From contig JBLHGN010000003.1 of NCBI GenBank assembly GCA_047616325.1, forward strand, positions 1 through 38,400: DNA of 38,400 nucleotides, given 5' to 3'. The stretch is from JBLHGN01 sp047616325 (GTDB lineage: Bacteria; Pseudomonadota; Gammaproteobacteria; Pseudomonadales; Cellvibrionaceae). Both the position numbers and the translations under genes were made by a program. Of this stretch, positions 7,827-16,629 are shown piece after piece. Positions within the stretch are counted from its first letter, which is position 1, and the number at the start of each line of letters is the position of its first letter. The notes below the pieces were generated by a model. That model made no database searches. It had not been told where the DNA came from and was given only the letters and a program-made list of their open reading frames with translations.

Positions 7827-8903
7827 TCAAAACCCAAACCCCGCACTAGCACTCGCTTCAGCATCCAAATCAATACCACCATTCAACGCCAAATCCGCAC
7901 TGGCATCTATGCCGAAATCTGCTCCGGCACCCAAATCAATACCACCCCCAATACCCAAACCACTACCTATACTTCCACCAACACCAATGCCGCCACTAAT
8001 ACCGAGCCCAACACTTACATCCAAACTCTGACTAATGCTGCCACCAAAACTTCCACCCAAACTTCCACCGATACTGCCACCAAAACCAGCACCACCAGTC
8101 ACACCGCCGCTAATTCCTGCCGACATACCGCCGCTAATACCCGCGCCAGCACTTACATCCAAACTGGCATTTAGACTCGCTGCCAAATCAGTACCCAACT
8201 CCAAAGGCTGACCAAAAGGCAGGTCTCTTGGGTTCTCAATACCATTGGCCAAGGCATCGCCCTGCCATTTTTCTGGGTTACCAGTCTTTGCCAATTGGTC
8301 TTGCATACTTCCACCCTGTTTTGGTGTAGGTTTTGGCGAAGTACCCGCAGCCGCGTTGCCGGCTGCGTCGGCGTCTGGCGTACCGAAATTCACATCCACG
8401 TCTTGCTTGGTGATGCCTACAGAAAGTGTTGCACGTAGAGGCACGCCCTCTTCCGAAAAGAAATCGATTTTTTCGGTAATCGAATTCACCACACCATCAA
8501 AACGAAAAGTACCCCAACTAAAACGCACACCCGGCGGAATAAAACGTGCGTCTTTACCCGTGCCGGTTTGTTCGGTTTGCATAAAATCGGCAACCAGCTT
8601 GGTAATTCGCCTTACATCGTTAAGCGATTCTGGTTTGCTGTCTTTGCTAAAACGCTGCGCAATTTTTGGGTCGGTTACGTCAAATATTAGATCGAAGGTA
8701 AGTTTGGTGGTGCCCTTAGAATTAAATTGAATGGCGGCACCACCGGCTTGGTCGCCACCGGCCACCTGATTGGCAAAAGCAAGGTTTAACGTTTCGGGGT
8801 TAAACTGCACCTCAAACTCAGAGCCGGGGTTCACCACATCGCCGTCTTCATTCCAGGAAATTTGTTGAAGCACCGCTTTGGCTATCGTTGTTTGCTCTGG
8901 CAT
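7827..8903 (-). CDS. CIS tube adaptor (Afp7-like) with glycine-rich C-terminal tail
   Basis: A 358-aa protein. Residues 1-175 match the N-terminal domain of CIS tube/baseplate adaptor proteins (Afp7/Pvc7, gp53-like): GSEFEVQFNPETLNLAFAN, then TTKLTFDLIFDVTDP, GVRFSWGTFRFDGVVNSI and EGVPLRATLSVGI. Family members usually continue into a LysM domain; none is visible here. A Pro/Gln linker (about 190-230) leads instead into about 125 residues made almost only of Gly, Ser, Ala, Ile, Leu and Asp in short GGSIGG/GISGG-type repeats. The start at 8903 is set 2 bp after the tube 2 stop (TAATATG), so translation is probably coupled. The tail may be an extended or beta-roll-like appendage; its role is unknown. 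Confidence 0.88.
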   Translation of the reverse strand: MPEQTTIAKAVLQQISWNEDGDVVNPGSEFEVQFNPETLNLAFANQVAGGDQAGGAAIQFNSKGTTKLTFDLIFDVTDPKIAQRFSKDSKPESLNDVRRITKLVADFMQTEQTGTGKDARFIPPGVRFSWGTFRFDGVVNSITEKIDFFSEEGVPLRATLSVGITKQDVDVNFGTPDADAAGNAAAGTSPKPTPKQGGSMQDQLAKTGNPEKWQGDALANGIENPRDLPFGQPLELGTDLAASLNASLDVSAGAGISGGMSAGISGGVTGGAGFGGSIGGSLGGSFGGSISQSLDVSVGLGISGGIGVGGSIGSGLGIGGGIDLGAGADFGIDASADLALNGGIDLDAEASASAGFGF

Positions 8904-8904
8904 A

Positions 8905-9402
8905 TTAGGCCGCCGCTCCTGTATTTTCTTTTTCAGTTACGCGCTGCAAGCGCTCGTAAACAATTTGCAATTCTTCTATGGCGATTTCACCATCTTTACC
9001 ATTTAAATTAGGGGCAACAATTTTTACCGGCATGCAACTTGTGAGTTTAAACACCACATCTTTGTTTTTTTTCCCAGGCGGCACCGGATCGCTCGCCATT
9101 CTCTGCGAAGACAGCATTTGAATTTCGCCGTCCACCCGCAACATACGATTGTTTTGCACGTTTTCGAACCAATCCCACAAATCAAAATTTGAAGTCATGC
9201 CACGTTTTAGTGTCAGTTGGCCATAGGTTAATGGGCCCGCCAGATGAATTTGTTCACTGTTGTTACCACCCTCTTTAATAGTGTTCACTTCCATGGTCAT
9301 TTCCAAGCCAGAACATTCTGAAAATTCGGCCTCGCACACTTCTTTTTCTTTTTGCGGCAGGGTGAATGAAATATGGAAATTGAAGGTAGTAAACAACCTC
9401 AT
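8905..9402 (-). CDS. Tail tube protein 2 (Afp5-like)
   Basis: A 165-aa inner-tube protein of the T4 gp19-like family. It shares the pattern of tube 1: an early FNFHISF strand, a CSGLEMTMEV segment, then LKRGMTSNFDLWDWFENVQ and a closing IAIEELQIVYERLQ strand. The position next to the adaptor suggests the special ring at the base of the tube, as Afp5/Pvc5 is thought to be. Its ATG at 9402 overlaps the stop of the large sheath gene (ATGA). It carries a short extra GKKNKD loop before the last strands. Confidence 0.9.
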   Translation of the reverse strand: MRLFTTFNFHISFTLPQKEKEVCEAEFSECSGLEMTMEVNTIKEGGNNSEQIHLAGPLTYGQLTLKRGMTSNFDLWDWFENVQNNRMLRVDGEIQMLSSQRMASDPVPPGKKNKDVVFKLTSCMPVKIVAPNLNGKDGEIAIEELQIVYERLQRVTEKENTGAAA

Positions 9403-12400
9403 ACTGCCACCTCCTGAACCTGCAATTGACTGGGGCCCGTTTGTACCAAACGCACGCGAATAAATTTAAGTGCATGAGAAGGTGCAACATGAAGCTCTAC
9501 AATAAAGCGCCCCGCTTCGATACTCTGTACGGTATTTACGCTGGAATCGGTCACTACGCGGTAGGCTTGACTGGCTTTTTTCCCAGCGAATGCGCCGCGT
9601 GCAAACAAGGTGTCGAATATAGATTCAAAGTGTTGCTGCACGCGCTCTTGAAACGCGGCACTATTGGGTTCAAATACGTAGCGATTACCTTCGCGCTGGG
9701 CGAGGCGCATTAACATGCTCATAAGGCGGCGTACATTAACTTCTTTTAACTCGAAATTGTCTGTAAGGGTGTCTGCACTCAACAGCAAAAACCCGCGTGG
9801 TTGGTCGCGAATGACATTGATATGGGATTGCATTAATGCCGCCCATTGGGCACTGGATATATTTGTGTCGAGGGCCAACACATCCACTATCGGTGAATTA
9901 GCCGGTGCTATCCACGCGCCACGCTCGATGCTCTTGGCCGATATTTTTCCACTTACTGCGCCGTCGGGGGGAATGGTATTAAACCTAATGCTGCCCTGAC
10001 CTGCGCTTTCATTTCGACTAGCGAACCAAGGGTAGTAGAGCCCCGCATGGCTGCACACATTAGCCTCACCAATATTAAGCGGATTGACTCTTGCTGTTAA
10101 CACATCCGAACCACTGATGAGCGGCCCGTCGTAACTTACCATGGGGCTGAGTTTCGCAAAATGGTCTTGAGCGTTTTGTACGGTGTAGTGCCGCGGTAAC
10201 GACAACACACCAAAAAGATCGCCACGGGCGTAACATAAACGCAACAGCCCGCGATGAACGGCAAGAATGTCGGCGTCATTAAAATCGGAAACCTGTTGCA
10301 GGCTAGCCTGACTGAGTCGCGAGGGAACATGCGTGAGCGTGTTAGACCAGGGGCCTAAGGTGAGCTTGCCGTTGGCGCTCAAGCTATGAGCGCGTGCGCG
10401 ATAATAAACACTGGCGTCCAATGGACTGTCGACAGATAGTTGAAGATTGCCGGCTACGTCCAAATTGGCGGGGGATGACGAAAAAATGGTTTCTGCATTT
10501 AGAAAAATAAATTCGCTCGATTTTTGAATATCGATGCTGTCCGTGCTATCGATAGCGGCATCGTCGACCGTGGCGTAATCGAATTCAAGATCTAATACGT
10601 AGCCATTTTCTTCAAGCGACGGCGAAGCTAGAGTGCTGCCATTTAGCTGTATGGTAACAGCCAAATATTCGGCATTGAAAAATTCACAGTCCAGGAAGTC
10701 GGCTTCGGGAATTTGCTTGGCAATATTTTGTGACCATGCACTCACCTGTTCGCGATTTGCTGCACGAATTCTAAAATAGAGGGTACGTTGGCCCTTTTTA
10801 CCCATGTTTACCGTACACGCCGTATCGGGTATGGGAATTAAATCAACGGGCTGGCCAACACGCGGCATGCCATCGCCCGATATTGTCTTAAAGAATGTTT
10901 CCAAAAAGTCTGCGTCTTCGCTCCATTCCAGCCTGTAGTTAACGGCACTGTCAACGTCCGTCCATTGAACGGCATACTCACCCTCCACCTCTGTTACTTG
11001 CACATCGATAAAAGCGGGCGCTGGCAATGGCAATGGGTACGGTGGCGCGATATTGTCCCAGCGGCGGTGGCTGGCATCCGGCACCGACACCACGGTTGCC
11101 TCGGGAATCGATAACAAACTATGAATGCCAACTAAGGGCTCACTATTTTCTGTGAGAAATGCAAGAGCATTGCCTTCTCTACGTAGTAAATCGCTACCAA
11201 CTCCGGCAAGACGTTTGTCGATAAACAGGGTTGAGCCGGCGTTTTCGATCCCGTTTAATGCCAGCGTACTCGCTTCGATAGAAAACTCACCTTTGACCGC
11301 CATGGTGGCATCGATAAACACCGGCATACCAATGGGTAAATAAAGCGAATTGTGTTCTTCAATGGCGTGCGAAAAACCCGAAGCCAGTGGAAAGCGCGGT
11401 GTATTAATTTCATCCAGAAAACTTTGCGAGCTCTGTGTTTGATTTTTACTGGTGCGACCGTCCGTTTGCGCAAACAGTTTTTCATCGCTAGGCAATAGGC
11501 CCCAGAAGCGCCTATGTTGCTTGACAAAGCCTAACTGAGATAAGCGCCATTCGGTTTTATTATTGTCTTGGACGATACAGTCAAAACGCAGAAGCTGGGC
11601 CGAATAAAGCGCCTCTATCTCTAAGGTTGCTGGGCTGGAAATTGGTGGGCTGGTTACTGCAGTGGAGGCGAACAGGGATTGCGATACACCCAGGGCGTCA
11701 AAACTCGAGATAGAAAATAATACCTTGCCCTGCAAAAGTTGGGACACGTCGTTTTCGAATAACTCGCTTGCATTTAGTGAAAGACTGGAATCGAACACAC
11801 GTGGAGAAGCGTTGGCATTTTCGTCTAACAAAAAGGCCTGCGACCCACTGACCTGCACGCCGAACGATGTGGAAATTATGTGCCCGACGACTAAATACAT
11901 ACGTGTATTCGGGTAAGGGCGAATACTTATAAGGTCACCAATACCTAGTTGCGCAGCGCTGGCAACCAAACTAATGCTCCAGCCGTCTGCCCCAACGTGA
12001 AAATACGCCGCGTTTACGGCGGCGTTTTTTGCCAAAGGCAATTGAACAACCTGCAGCACTGTGTTGACTTTTATTTTCTCGGCCCAACTACCGGGGCTGC
12101 GCGCATAAGCAATGGCGGGCTGCAGAACCGAGCCATTGCAGCACAGCATTCTGGGCAAGATATAGGTGGCCGTTTGTGCCAGTAACTCGTCGGCAACGCG
12201 CACTATCCAGCAACGCCGACCGCCGTTGCGAAAAAATGCTTCAACTGACAAGCCCAGTACGCTTTTTACACGCTCATTTTTCTCTGAGTCCCAGGCGAGC
12301 TCTAGGTCTTGCCCAAATATTTCCCGAAATCGTCTGATATCTTCTACGGCGACGGGCGTGTTTATCGGCCCGGCGCTGGCGTAGCCTACAAACGACGCGA

Positions 12401-12485
12401 TATCCATGCGCGGCAAGCTGTCCTCAACAGCCGCTTGCACCACATCAAAATATACACCGGGAAATATTTGCGCACGAGTACTCAT
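9399..12485 (-). CDS. Giant tail sheath protein with ~600-aa insertion including an FnIII-like domain
   Basis: A 1028-aa sheath-family protein. Residues 1-105 match sheath N-termini (FPGVYFDVV, then SFVGYASAGPINTPVAVED and FFRNGGRRCWIVRVAD). Residues about 730-1028 match the conserved C-terminal sheath domain (AGLYYPWF, IERGAWIAPANSP, INVIRDQPRGFLLLSA, KEVNVRRLMSMLMR). Between them lie roughly 600 residues not found in ordinary sheaths. Within these, about 490-600 look like fibronectin type III (VQWTDVDSAVNYRLEWSED, then LYFRIRAANREQVSAWS). The insertion should face outward from the tail. The start overlaps the stop of tube 1 (TAATG). Afp has long and short sheath variants (Afp2-4); this one is much larger, and its stoichiometry cannot be judged here. 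Confidence 0.88.
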   Translation of the reverse strand: MSTRAQIFPGVYFDVVQAAVEDSLPRMDIASFVGYASAGPINTPVAVEDIRRFREIFGQDLELAWDSEKNERVKSVLGLSVEAFFRNGGRRCWIVRVADELLAQTATYILPRMLCCNGSVLQPAIAYARSPGSWAEKIKVNTVLQVVQLPLAKNAAVNAAYFHVGADGWSISLVASAAQLGIGDLISIRPYPNTRMYLVVGHIISTSFGVQVSGSQAFLLDENANASPRVFDSSLSLNASELFENDVSQLLQGKVLFSISSFDALGVSQSLFASTAVTSPPISSPATLEIEALYSAQLLRFDCIVQDNNKTEWRLSQLGFVKQHRRFWGLLPSDEKLFAQTDGRTSKNQTQSSQSFLDEINTPRFPLASGFSHAIEEHNSLYLPIGMPVFIDATMAVKGEFSIEASTLALNGIENAGSTLFIDKRLAGVGSDLLRREGNALAFLTENSEPLVGIHSLLSIPEATVVSVPDASHRRWDNIAPPYPLPLPAPAFIDVQVTEVEGEYAVQWTDVDSAVNYRLEWSEDADFLETFFKTISGDGMPRVGQPVDLIPIPDTACTVNMGKKGQRTLYFRIRAANREQVSAWSQNIAKQIPEADFLDCEFFNAEYLAVTIQLNGSTLASPSLEENGYVLDLEFDYATVDDAAIDSTDSIDIQKSSEFIFLNAETIFSSSPANLDVAGNLQLSVDSPLDASVYYRARAHSLSANGKLTLGPWSNTLTHVPSRLSQASLQQVSDFNDADILAVHRGLLRLCYARGDLFGVLSLPRHYTVQNAQDHFAKLSPMVSYDGPLISGSDVLTARVNPLNIGEANVCSHAGLYYPWFASRNESAGQGSIRFNTIPPDGAVSGKISAKSIERGAWIAPANSPIVDVLALDTNISSAQWAALMQSHINVIRDQPRGFLLLSADTLTDNFELKEVNVRRLMSMLMRLAQREGNRYVFEPNSAAFQERVQQHFESIFDTLFARGAFAGKKASQAYRVVTDSSVNTVQSIEAGRFIVELHVAPSHALKFIRVRLVQTGPSQLQVQEVAV

Positions 12486-12934
12486 TAGGCGGCCTCTTGC
12501 TCTATCCTTTCAACAGACAAGGTTAACTCTTCAATGGCCAAATCTGTGCCCTTGCCGTTAAACGTGGGGGCCGCATATTTAATTGGGCGCGCGCCCAATA
12601 AGTACCAATTCATCACAGGTTTACGAGCGTTGTTAAGTAGGGTCACCGTTACTTTTTTACCTTGGCCATCCTTACCATCGCGCACAGCACTCACCCAGTC
12701 GTATAAGTCGTTGGCGCCAATTACGCCACGTTTAAAGGTGGTGTCGCCAGCCTTGGCGAGAAGACTAAATTTAGTGGTCTCGTTGGTTTTAGCATTGCCA
12801 GCGCGGTACTCGGCTATCGCCACTTCCAGCGTGAGCCCACCCACTTCCTGAAAACCGGCCTCTTTGGTTTCGCCTTTCATGTTGTCCCAGGTTACTAAGA
12901 AATTAAACTGGGATAATATTTGTGATGCTGCCAT
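12485..12934 (-). CDS. Tail tube protein 1 (Afp1-like)
   Basis: A 149-aa inner-tube protein, T4 gp19-like. The pattern FNFLVTWDNM, GFQEVGGLTLEVAIAEYRAG, TTFKRGVIGANDLYDWVS and a final LAIEELTLSVERIEQE is typical of the main hexameric tube subunit of Afp/PVC and R-type-like particles. A clear GGAGAA lies 9 bp before the ATG. It is placed between the two sheath genes, separated by 73 bp from sheath 1 and overlapping the large sheath gene by one base. Confidence 0.93.
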   Translation of the reverse strand: MAASQILSQFNFLVTWDNMKGETKEAGFQEVGGLTLEVAIAEYRAGNAKTNETTKFSLLAKAGDTTFKRGVIGANDLYDWVSAVRDGKDGQGKKVTVTLLNNARKPVMNWYLLGARPIKYAAPTFNGKGTDLAIEELTLSVERIEQEAA

Positions 12935-13007
12935 AGCAATTTCTCCAATCTGTTAATTCGTGCTTGTTCACCAATTATTTGAGTTCAATAGTTATTTTTG
13001 CTAAACA

Positions 13008-14885
13008 TTATTGAATACTATCCACAGTTTTCTGACCAATTCTAAAAATTACAAATTCTGCAGGGCGCAAAGGCGCCACGCCGATAAAACAAATCATCTG
13101 GCCGTTATCAATGTTGTTTTGGGTCATAGTGCTGCGGTCACAGCGAACAAAATACGCTTGGTCTGGTGTGGCTCCAGCCAAATGGTCTTGTTTCCATTCG
13201 TTAAAAAGAAAGTCTTGAATGGTGGAGCGCACATTGGCCCACAATGTCAGTCCGTTGTTTTCAAACACCGCGAACTGCGTGCCCAGTTCGATAGAGCGCT
13301 CTAAAAAGGCAAAATAACGGCGTACATTCATGTATTTCCATTCGGCGTCTGAGGTGGCGGTACGCGCACCCCAAATGCGGTAGCCGCGACCTTCGAAGAA
13401 GCGAATGACGTTAATGCCGTCGGGGTTTAATACTTCTTGCTGAGATTTATTAATGCTTATCTCCAAACCTTTGGCTAAACGCAGCACTTCGTTGGCCGGC
13501 GCTTTGTGAACACCGCGTTCAATATCGTTGCGCGCAAAAATGCCGCTTACGAAGCCACTAGGTGGCAAATAAATATCCGTTTCGGTGATTGGGTCGGCAA
13601 TACTTATCCAGGGGTAATATAGGCCGGCTCGCGTGGTGTCGATGGAGGAGCGATCGGCACGCACTTCCGAAATTAATTGATTGTTTACCGAATCCAAAAC
13701 AGCTACGCGATAGCGCATGCGTTCGCAGTGGGAGATTAACAAGCGCCTCACATCGGCACCGGTATCTTCACCATCGCTGTGGGTTGAACCCGGTGCGGCT
13801 ATAATCGAAATTCCTTCCAAATCTTCCAGGGTTTTTAACCCGGTTTTGGGGTGGTCGTCGTCACCTTCGTAATCGGCTGAACCAAGGCGAGGGCCATCGG
13901 TACCTGCGGTTAAAAATATGCGGGCGGAGCGCTGGGCATCGGTGGACTCGTCGTCATTTAAACCGGCGAGAATGGTCAAGGATGGCGAACTGGCGGGGGC
14001 GTTAGCCAAACTCTCTAGCGCCAGCAAATCTGCCACGGCATCCACCCTACTGTTCGGATCGACATTGACCACCAAGGGCACATAGAGCTGAGCGCGGCGA
14101 TTGGCCGGTGCGGGTTGAAACACCGTGAAAAATGATTCGGAGTGCTCACCGCGAAAATTCAAATCCTCCCAGGACTGCTGGTCGGAAAAGCGACCCAGCG
14201 CACCGCTTATTACACTCACTGCTAGTGCGCGCACAAAAGAAAAACTGTCCAGCGCCATGGCTTCGTCGGGAGAGCTTGGCTCGGCGGGAGCCAAACGAAA
14301 CGTGCTGCGCCCGCCATCGACAAAATCTTCCACGTGATAGAGTTCCAGTTCACCTGCGGGTGAGCCTGTTTCAGTGCCAAGCACAATATCGCCAGCTCTT
14401 ACCCCACGCAAAATAGGCACGGTATCGGTGCTTAATGGTTGGCTAGGGTCGCGTGGTGCAAGGCCTAAAATATTTTCGCCCGCTTTAAAAATAAGGGTTA
14501 GGCTAAAGTTACCTGCCACACCTGGATGACGCGCTTCAAAATCAATGATGGATGGCGAGTCCGCCACCTCTGCTCGAGCACGCTGCGCAGCGTCGTCAAC
14601 GACACGAGCCACATAGAGCCGGCGACCACCCTCTTCAAAATAGGCGCGTACTGCGTGTGCAAGATAATTGTGTGTCGCCTCTTCGGTGTCGAAGCTTAAT
14701 TGATCGAGACCGCCATAAATTCTTTCAAATTCGGAAAAGCTGGTTAACAGGGGCGGTTCGTCCGACTCCGGGCCAAAGCGTGTTGGCCCCACAAATGCGG
14801 TGGTACTGGTGCTCACACCCTCTATGGTTTTTTGTCGGAAACTAGTTTCTTCTACAAATACTCCAGGAGCTAAATATTCTGGCAT
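13008..14885 (-). CDS. Tail sheath protein 1
   Basis: A 625-aa contractile sheath subunit (phage tail sheath family). The start at 14885 (MPEYLAPGVFVEE) is chosen over one 11 codons upstream because a strong GGAGGAAGAG lies directly before it, as suits a highly expressed subunit. N-terminal TTAFVGPTRFGP and YFEEGGRRLYVARV and C-terminal AGLYYPWISI, PPSGFVSGIFARND, IERGVHKAPANE, GYRIWGARTA and YMNVRRYFAFLERSI are hallmark sheath motifs. It is expected to form the main outer cylinder that contracts around the tube. Confidence 0.95.
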   Translation of the reverse strand: MPEYLAPGVFVEETSFRQKTIEGVSTSTTAFVGPTRFGPESDEPPLLTSFSEFERIYGGLDQLSFDTEEATHNYLAHAVRAYFEEGGRRLYVARVVDDAAQRARAEVADSPSIIDFEARHPGVAGNFSLTLIFKAGENILGLAPRDPSQPLSTDTVPILRGVRAGDIVLGTETGSPAGELELYHVEDFVDGGRSTFRLAPAEPSSPDEAMALDSFSFVRALAVSVISGALGRFSDQQSWEDLNFRGEHSESFFTVFQPAPANRRAQLYVPLVVNVDPNSRVDAVADLLALESLANAPASSPSLTILAGLNDDESTDAQRSARIFLTAGTDGPRLGSADYEGDDDHPKTGLKTLEDLEGISIIAAPGSTHSDGEDTGADVRRLLISHCERMRYRVAVLDSVNNQLISEVRADRSSIDTTRAGLYYPWISIADPITETDIYLPPSGFVSGIFARNDIERGVHKAPANEVLRLAKGLEISINKSQQEVLNPDGINVIRFFEGRGYRIWGARTATSDAEWKYMNVRRYFAFLERSIELGTQFAVFENNGLTLWANVRSTIQDFLFNEWKQDHLAGATPDQAYFVRCDRSTMTQNNIDNGQMICFIGVAPLRPAEFVIFRIGQKTVDSIQ

Positions 14886-14956
14886 GACTCTTCCTCCACG
14901 ATTAGGCTGGTGATTCACTAAGGCCCATAATTAACTGGTGCCTATTCTTTAATTCG

Positions 14957-14989
14957 GATCCATTTTTAGGTGTCCAGATTCAATGGATC
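14957..14989 (-). promoter_or_regulatory. Hairpin between 294-aa gene and sheath 1
   Basis: An 8-bp inverted repeat (GATCCATT at 14957-14964, AATGGATC at 14982-14989) with a 17-nt loop lies in the 109-bp leader of sheath 1. There is no T-run after it on the minus strand, so it is more likely a processing or stabilising stem than a terminator. It overlaps one copy of a 13-nt motif that also occurs upstream of the whole operon. Confidence 0.45.
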
Positions 14990-14996
14990 TGTATTT
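14984..14996 (-). promoter_or_regulatory. 13-nt motif AAATACAGATCCA, copy 2
   Basis: An exact copy of the motif at 17156-17168, in the same orientation, located before the sheath 1 gene. See the copy upstream of the operon. Confidence 0.35.
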
Positions 14997-15879
14997 AATT
15001 AGAACCTATATACAATTCTGAAAACCCGTCTGTCTTTACGATTAAATCCCGTCCGTATACAAGTACTGCTGGCAATTCTGAAACTTCTCCCGCGTCGTTC
15101 TCTGGTGTTGCTGTGTAAACAAGTGCTTGCTTTTGACTTAATATGCTCGAATAATCCGGCTGTAAGGCCCCTGGAACAATGTGCTGACTTAGGGGCTCGT
15201 ACATCACTGACACTTGAATATTCCAGGTGCGTTCCGACAAGCGAATACCTTCCACCGTTGGTGGCGAACCGCCAAAGGAAACACTTAAAAATGGATAGGG
15301 CATCATTATCGCGAACCTTCCTTTTTCGTCGGCAAGGCCAAACCAGCTAAAGTCGTCTTCCGTTTGCACTCGCACCAAGGCATGGGCGGCGGGCTGCTCA
15401 GAGACCCTATTGATAAGTTCGCCGCGCACGCAGGTATATTGGCGGGCGGAAAAACGAGTAATAGATGAATATAAATTAAAACCCTTTGGCGTATTGCTCG
15501 GCGAACCGACATTGTCATCAACCAAAAAGAGGCCTGCATAGGGCAAAGGCAAATCGATCAACAAAGAAACCCCTGTAAATCGCCGCTCTAGATCTTGCGC
15601 TTCCAATACATAGGTTCGACTCGGCGAAGGGCTGCCGGGAGAGTTCAGCACCTCTGTACCTTCCATTCCATTTTCAAAATTGAGCATTCCCGGAATATTG
15701 TTAAAGGCATATACCCCGCTTGAAGTTTTTGTTGCCGACCTCATTTGTAAAATATTTTCAATGGGCGCCAGTGTAACGTGTAAACCATTGAGAATTTGCA
15801 CATCTAGAGCGGGGTCCCAAAAGCGGATTCCCAGTAGAGTTTTTTGTGAAACACGCTCTAGTATTGGATTGTTCAACAC
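14995..15879 (-). CDS. Unrecognised 294-aa CIS-cluster protein
   Basis: A predicted soluble, beta-rich protein lying between the tail terminator and sheath 1. Residues about 150-200 (RGELINRVSEQPAAHALVRV, then FGLADEKGRFAIMMPYP) look like a carboxypeptidase-regulatory-like or transthyretin-like beta sandwich, the type found on surface and appendage proteins. The start is read as GTG at 15879, with AGAGG seven bases upstream; the next codon is TTG. No signal peptide or membrane segment is visible. Its place in the operon suggests a structural, sheath-associated or decoration protein, but this is inference only. Confidence 0.75.
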   Translation of the reverse strand: MLNNPILERVSQKTLLGIRFWDPALDVQILNGLHVTLAPIENILQMRSATKTSSGVYAFNNIPGMLNFENGMEGTEVLNSPGSPSPSRTYVLEAQDLERRFTGVSLLIDLPLPYAGLFLVDDNVGSPSNTPKGFNLYSSITRFSARQYTCVRGELINRVSEQPAAHALVRVQTEDDFSWFGLADEKGRFAIMMPYPFLSVSFGGSPPTVEGIRLSERTWNIQVSVMYEPLSQHIVPGALQPDYSSILSQKQALVYTATPENDAGEVSELPAVLVYGRDLIVKTDGFSELYIGSN

Positions 15880-15934
15880 GGCTTAGCCTCTGCTTCTTTA
15901 TTTATGTCTACGGGCTCAACACACTTGATAAAAC

Positions 15935-16531
15935 TCATTTGATTAAGCCCATATCTAGCACCCGCTCTTGCACGCGATCGTCGAACTCACTCGGCAAGGT
16001 TTGGGTCGATTCAATATTGACCACTCTTGCCACGTAGGGAATGGAGAGCTGGTAGGCATTCACACCCAGAACATCCCAAATTCTAAACAGGTCTTCGGTT
16101 TTTAATTCCGCGTGGGTTATGTCGATGCTTTCATCGGGTCTAAATACATTGGGCGTAGTGGAATTTAACACGGCCGAGGGCAACATGGCGGTATCTTCAA
16201 CAAGCCGCATCACCCATCCTGCCAATTCGTATTGATACGACGCTTCACCACCCCACAAGGTAATAAGAAAGTGCAGCTCAAGCGGTAATTGTGTGTCCAT
16301 GGCTCTGCCGTCGGCGCCAATTCGGCCCGGGGGCGTTCTATACGAACCATTGCAATATACGCGGTACATAAATAGAGAGGCACCGTTGGTTATGGCATTA
16401 TTGGTAAAGTCTCGCGAGGTAAACATACGAAAATCAGCAACAATATCGTTGAAATCAGAGGGCCGATAACTGGATTGAAACAGCCCCATTAACGACTCAC
16501 CTACCGCACGTATTGCCCTAAAATCTGCCAT
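15935..16531 (-). CDS. Tail terminator, Pvc16/DUF4255 family (Afp16-like)
   Basis: A 198-aa protein matching the Pvc16 N-terminal (DUF4255) family, which caps the distal end of tube and sheath and fixes particle length. Visible family traits are the N-terminal MADFRAIRAVGESLMGLF helix, the strand SLFMYRVYCNGSYR, the LPLELHFLITLWGG strand and the ELAGWVMRLVEDTAML helix. The ATG at 16531 follows GGGAAC; an upstream ATG adding 23 residues has no good ribosome site. It lies 56 bp upstream of the 294-aa gene, near the promoter-proximal end of the operon. Confidence 0.9.
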   Translation of the reverse strand: MADFRAIRAVGESLMGLFQSSYRPSDFNDIVADFRMFTSRDFTNNAITNGASLFMYRVYCNGSYRTPPGRIGADGRAMDTQLPLELHFLITLWGGEASYQYELAGWVMRLVEDTAMLPSAVLNSTTPNVFRPDESIDITHAELKTEDLFRIWDVLGVNAYQLSIPYVARVVNIESTQTLPSEFDDRVQERVLDMGLIK

Positions 16532-16629
16532 GGTTGTTCCCGTATTTGTTTTCACCCTTGTCACGATTTTACACATGCAAATATTAATCTGGAATTTCAT
16601 TTATTTCCGGAACGGGTAACTTTTTTGAA

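Noticed and set aside
7779..8174. Thr/Asn-rich 131-aa plus-strand ORF
   Set aside because: It is the antisense of the glycine-rich adaptor tail; the low complexity is a mirror of that repeat.
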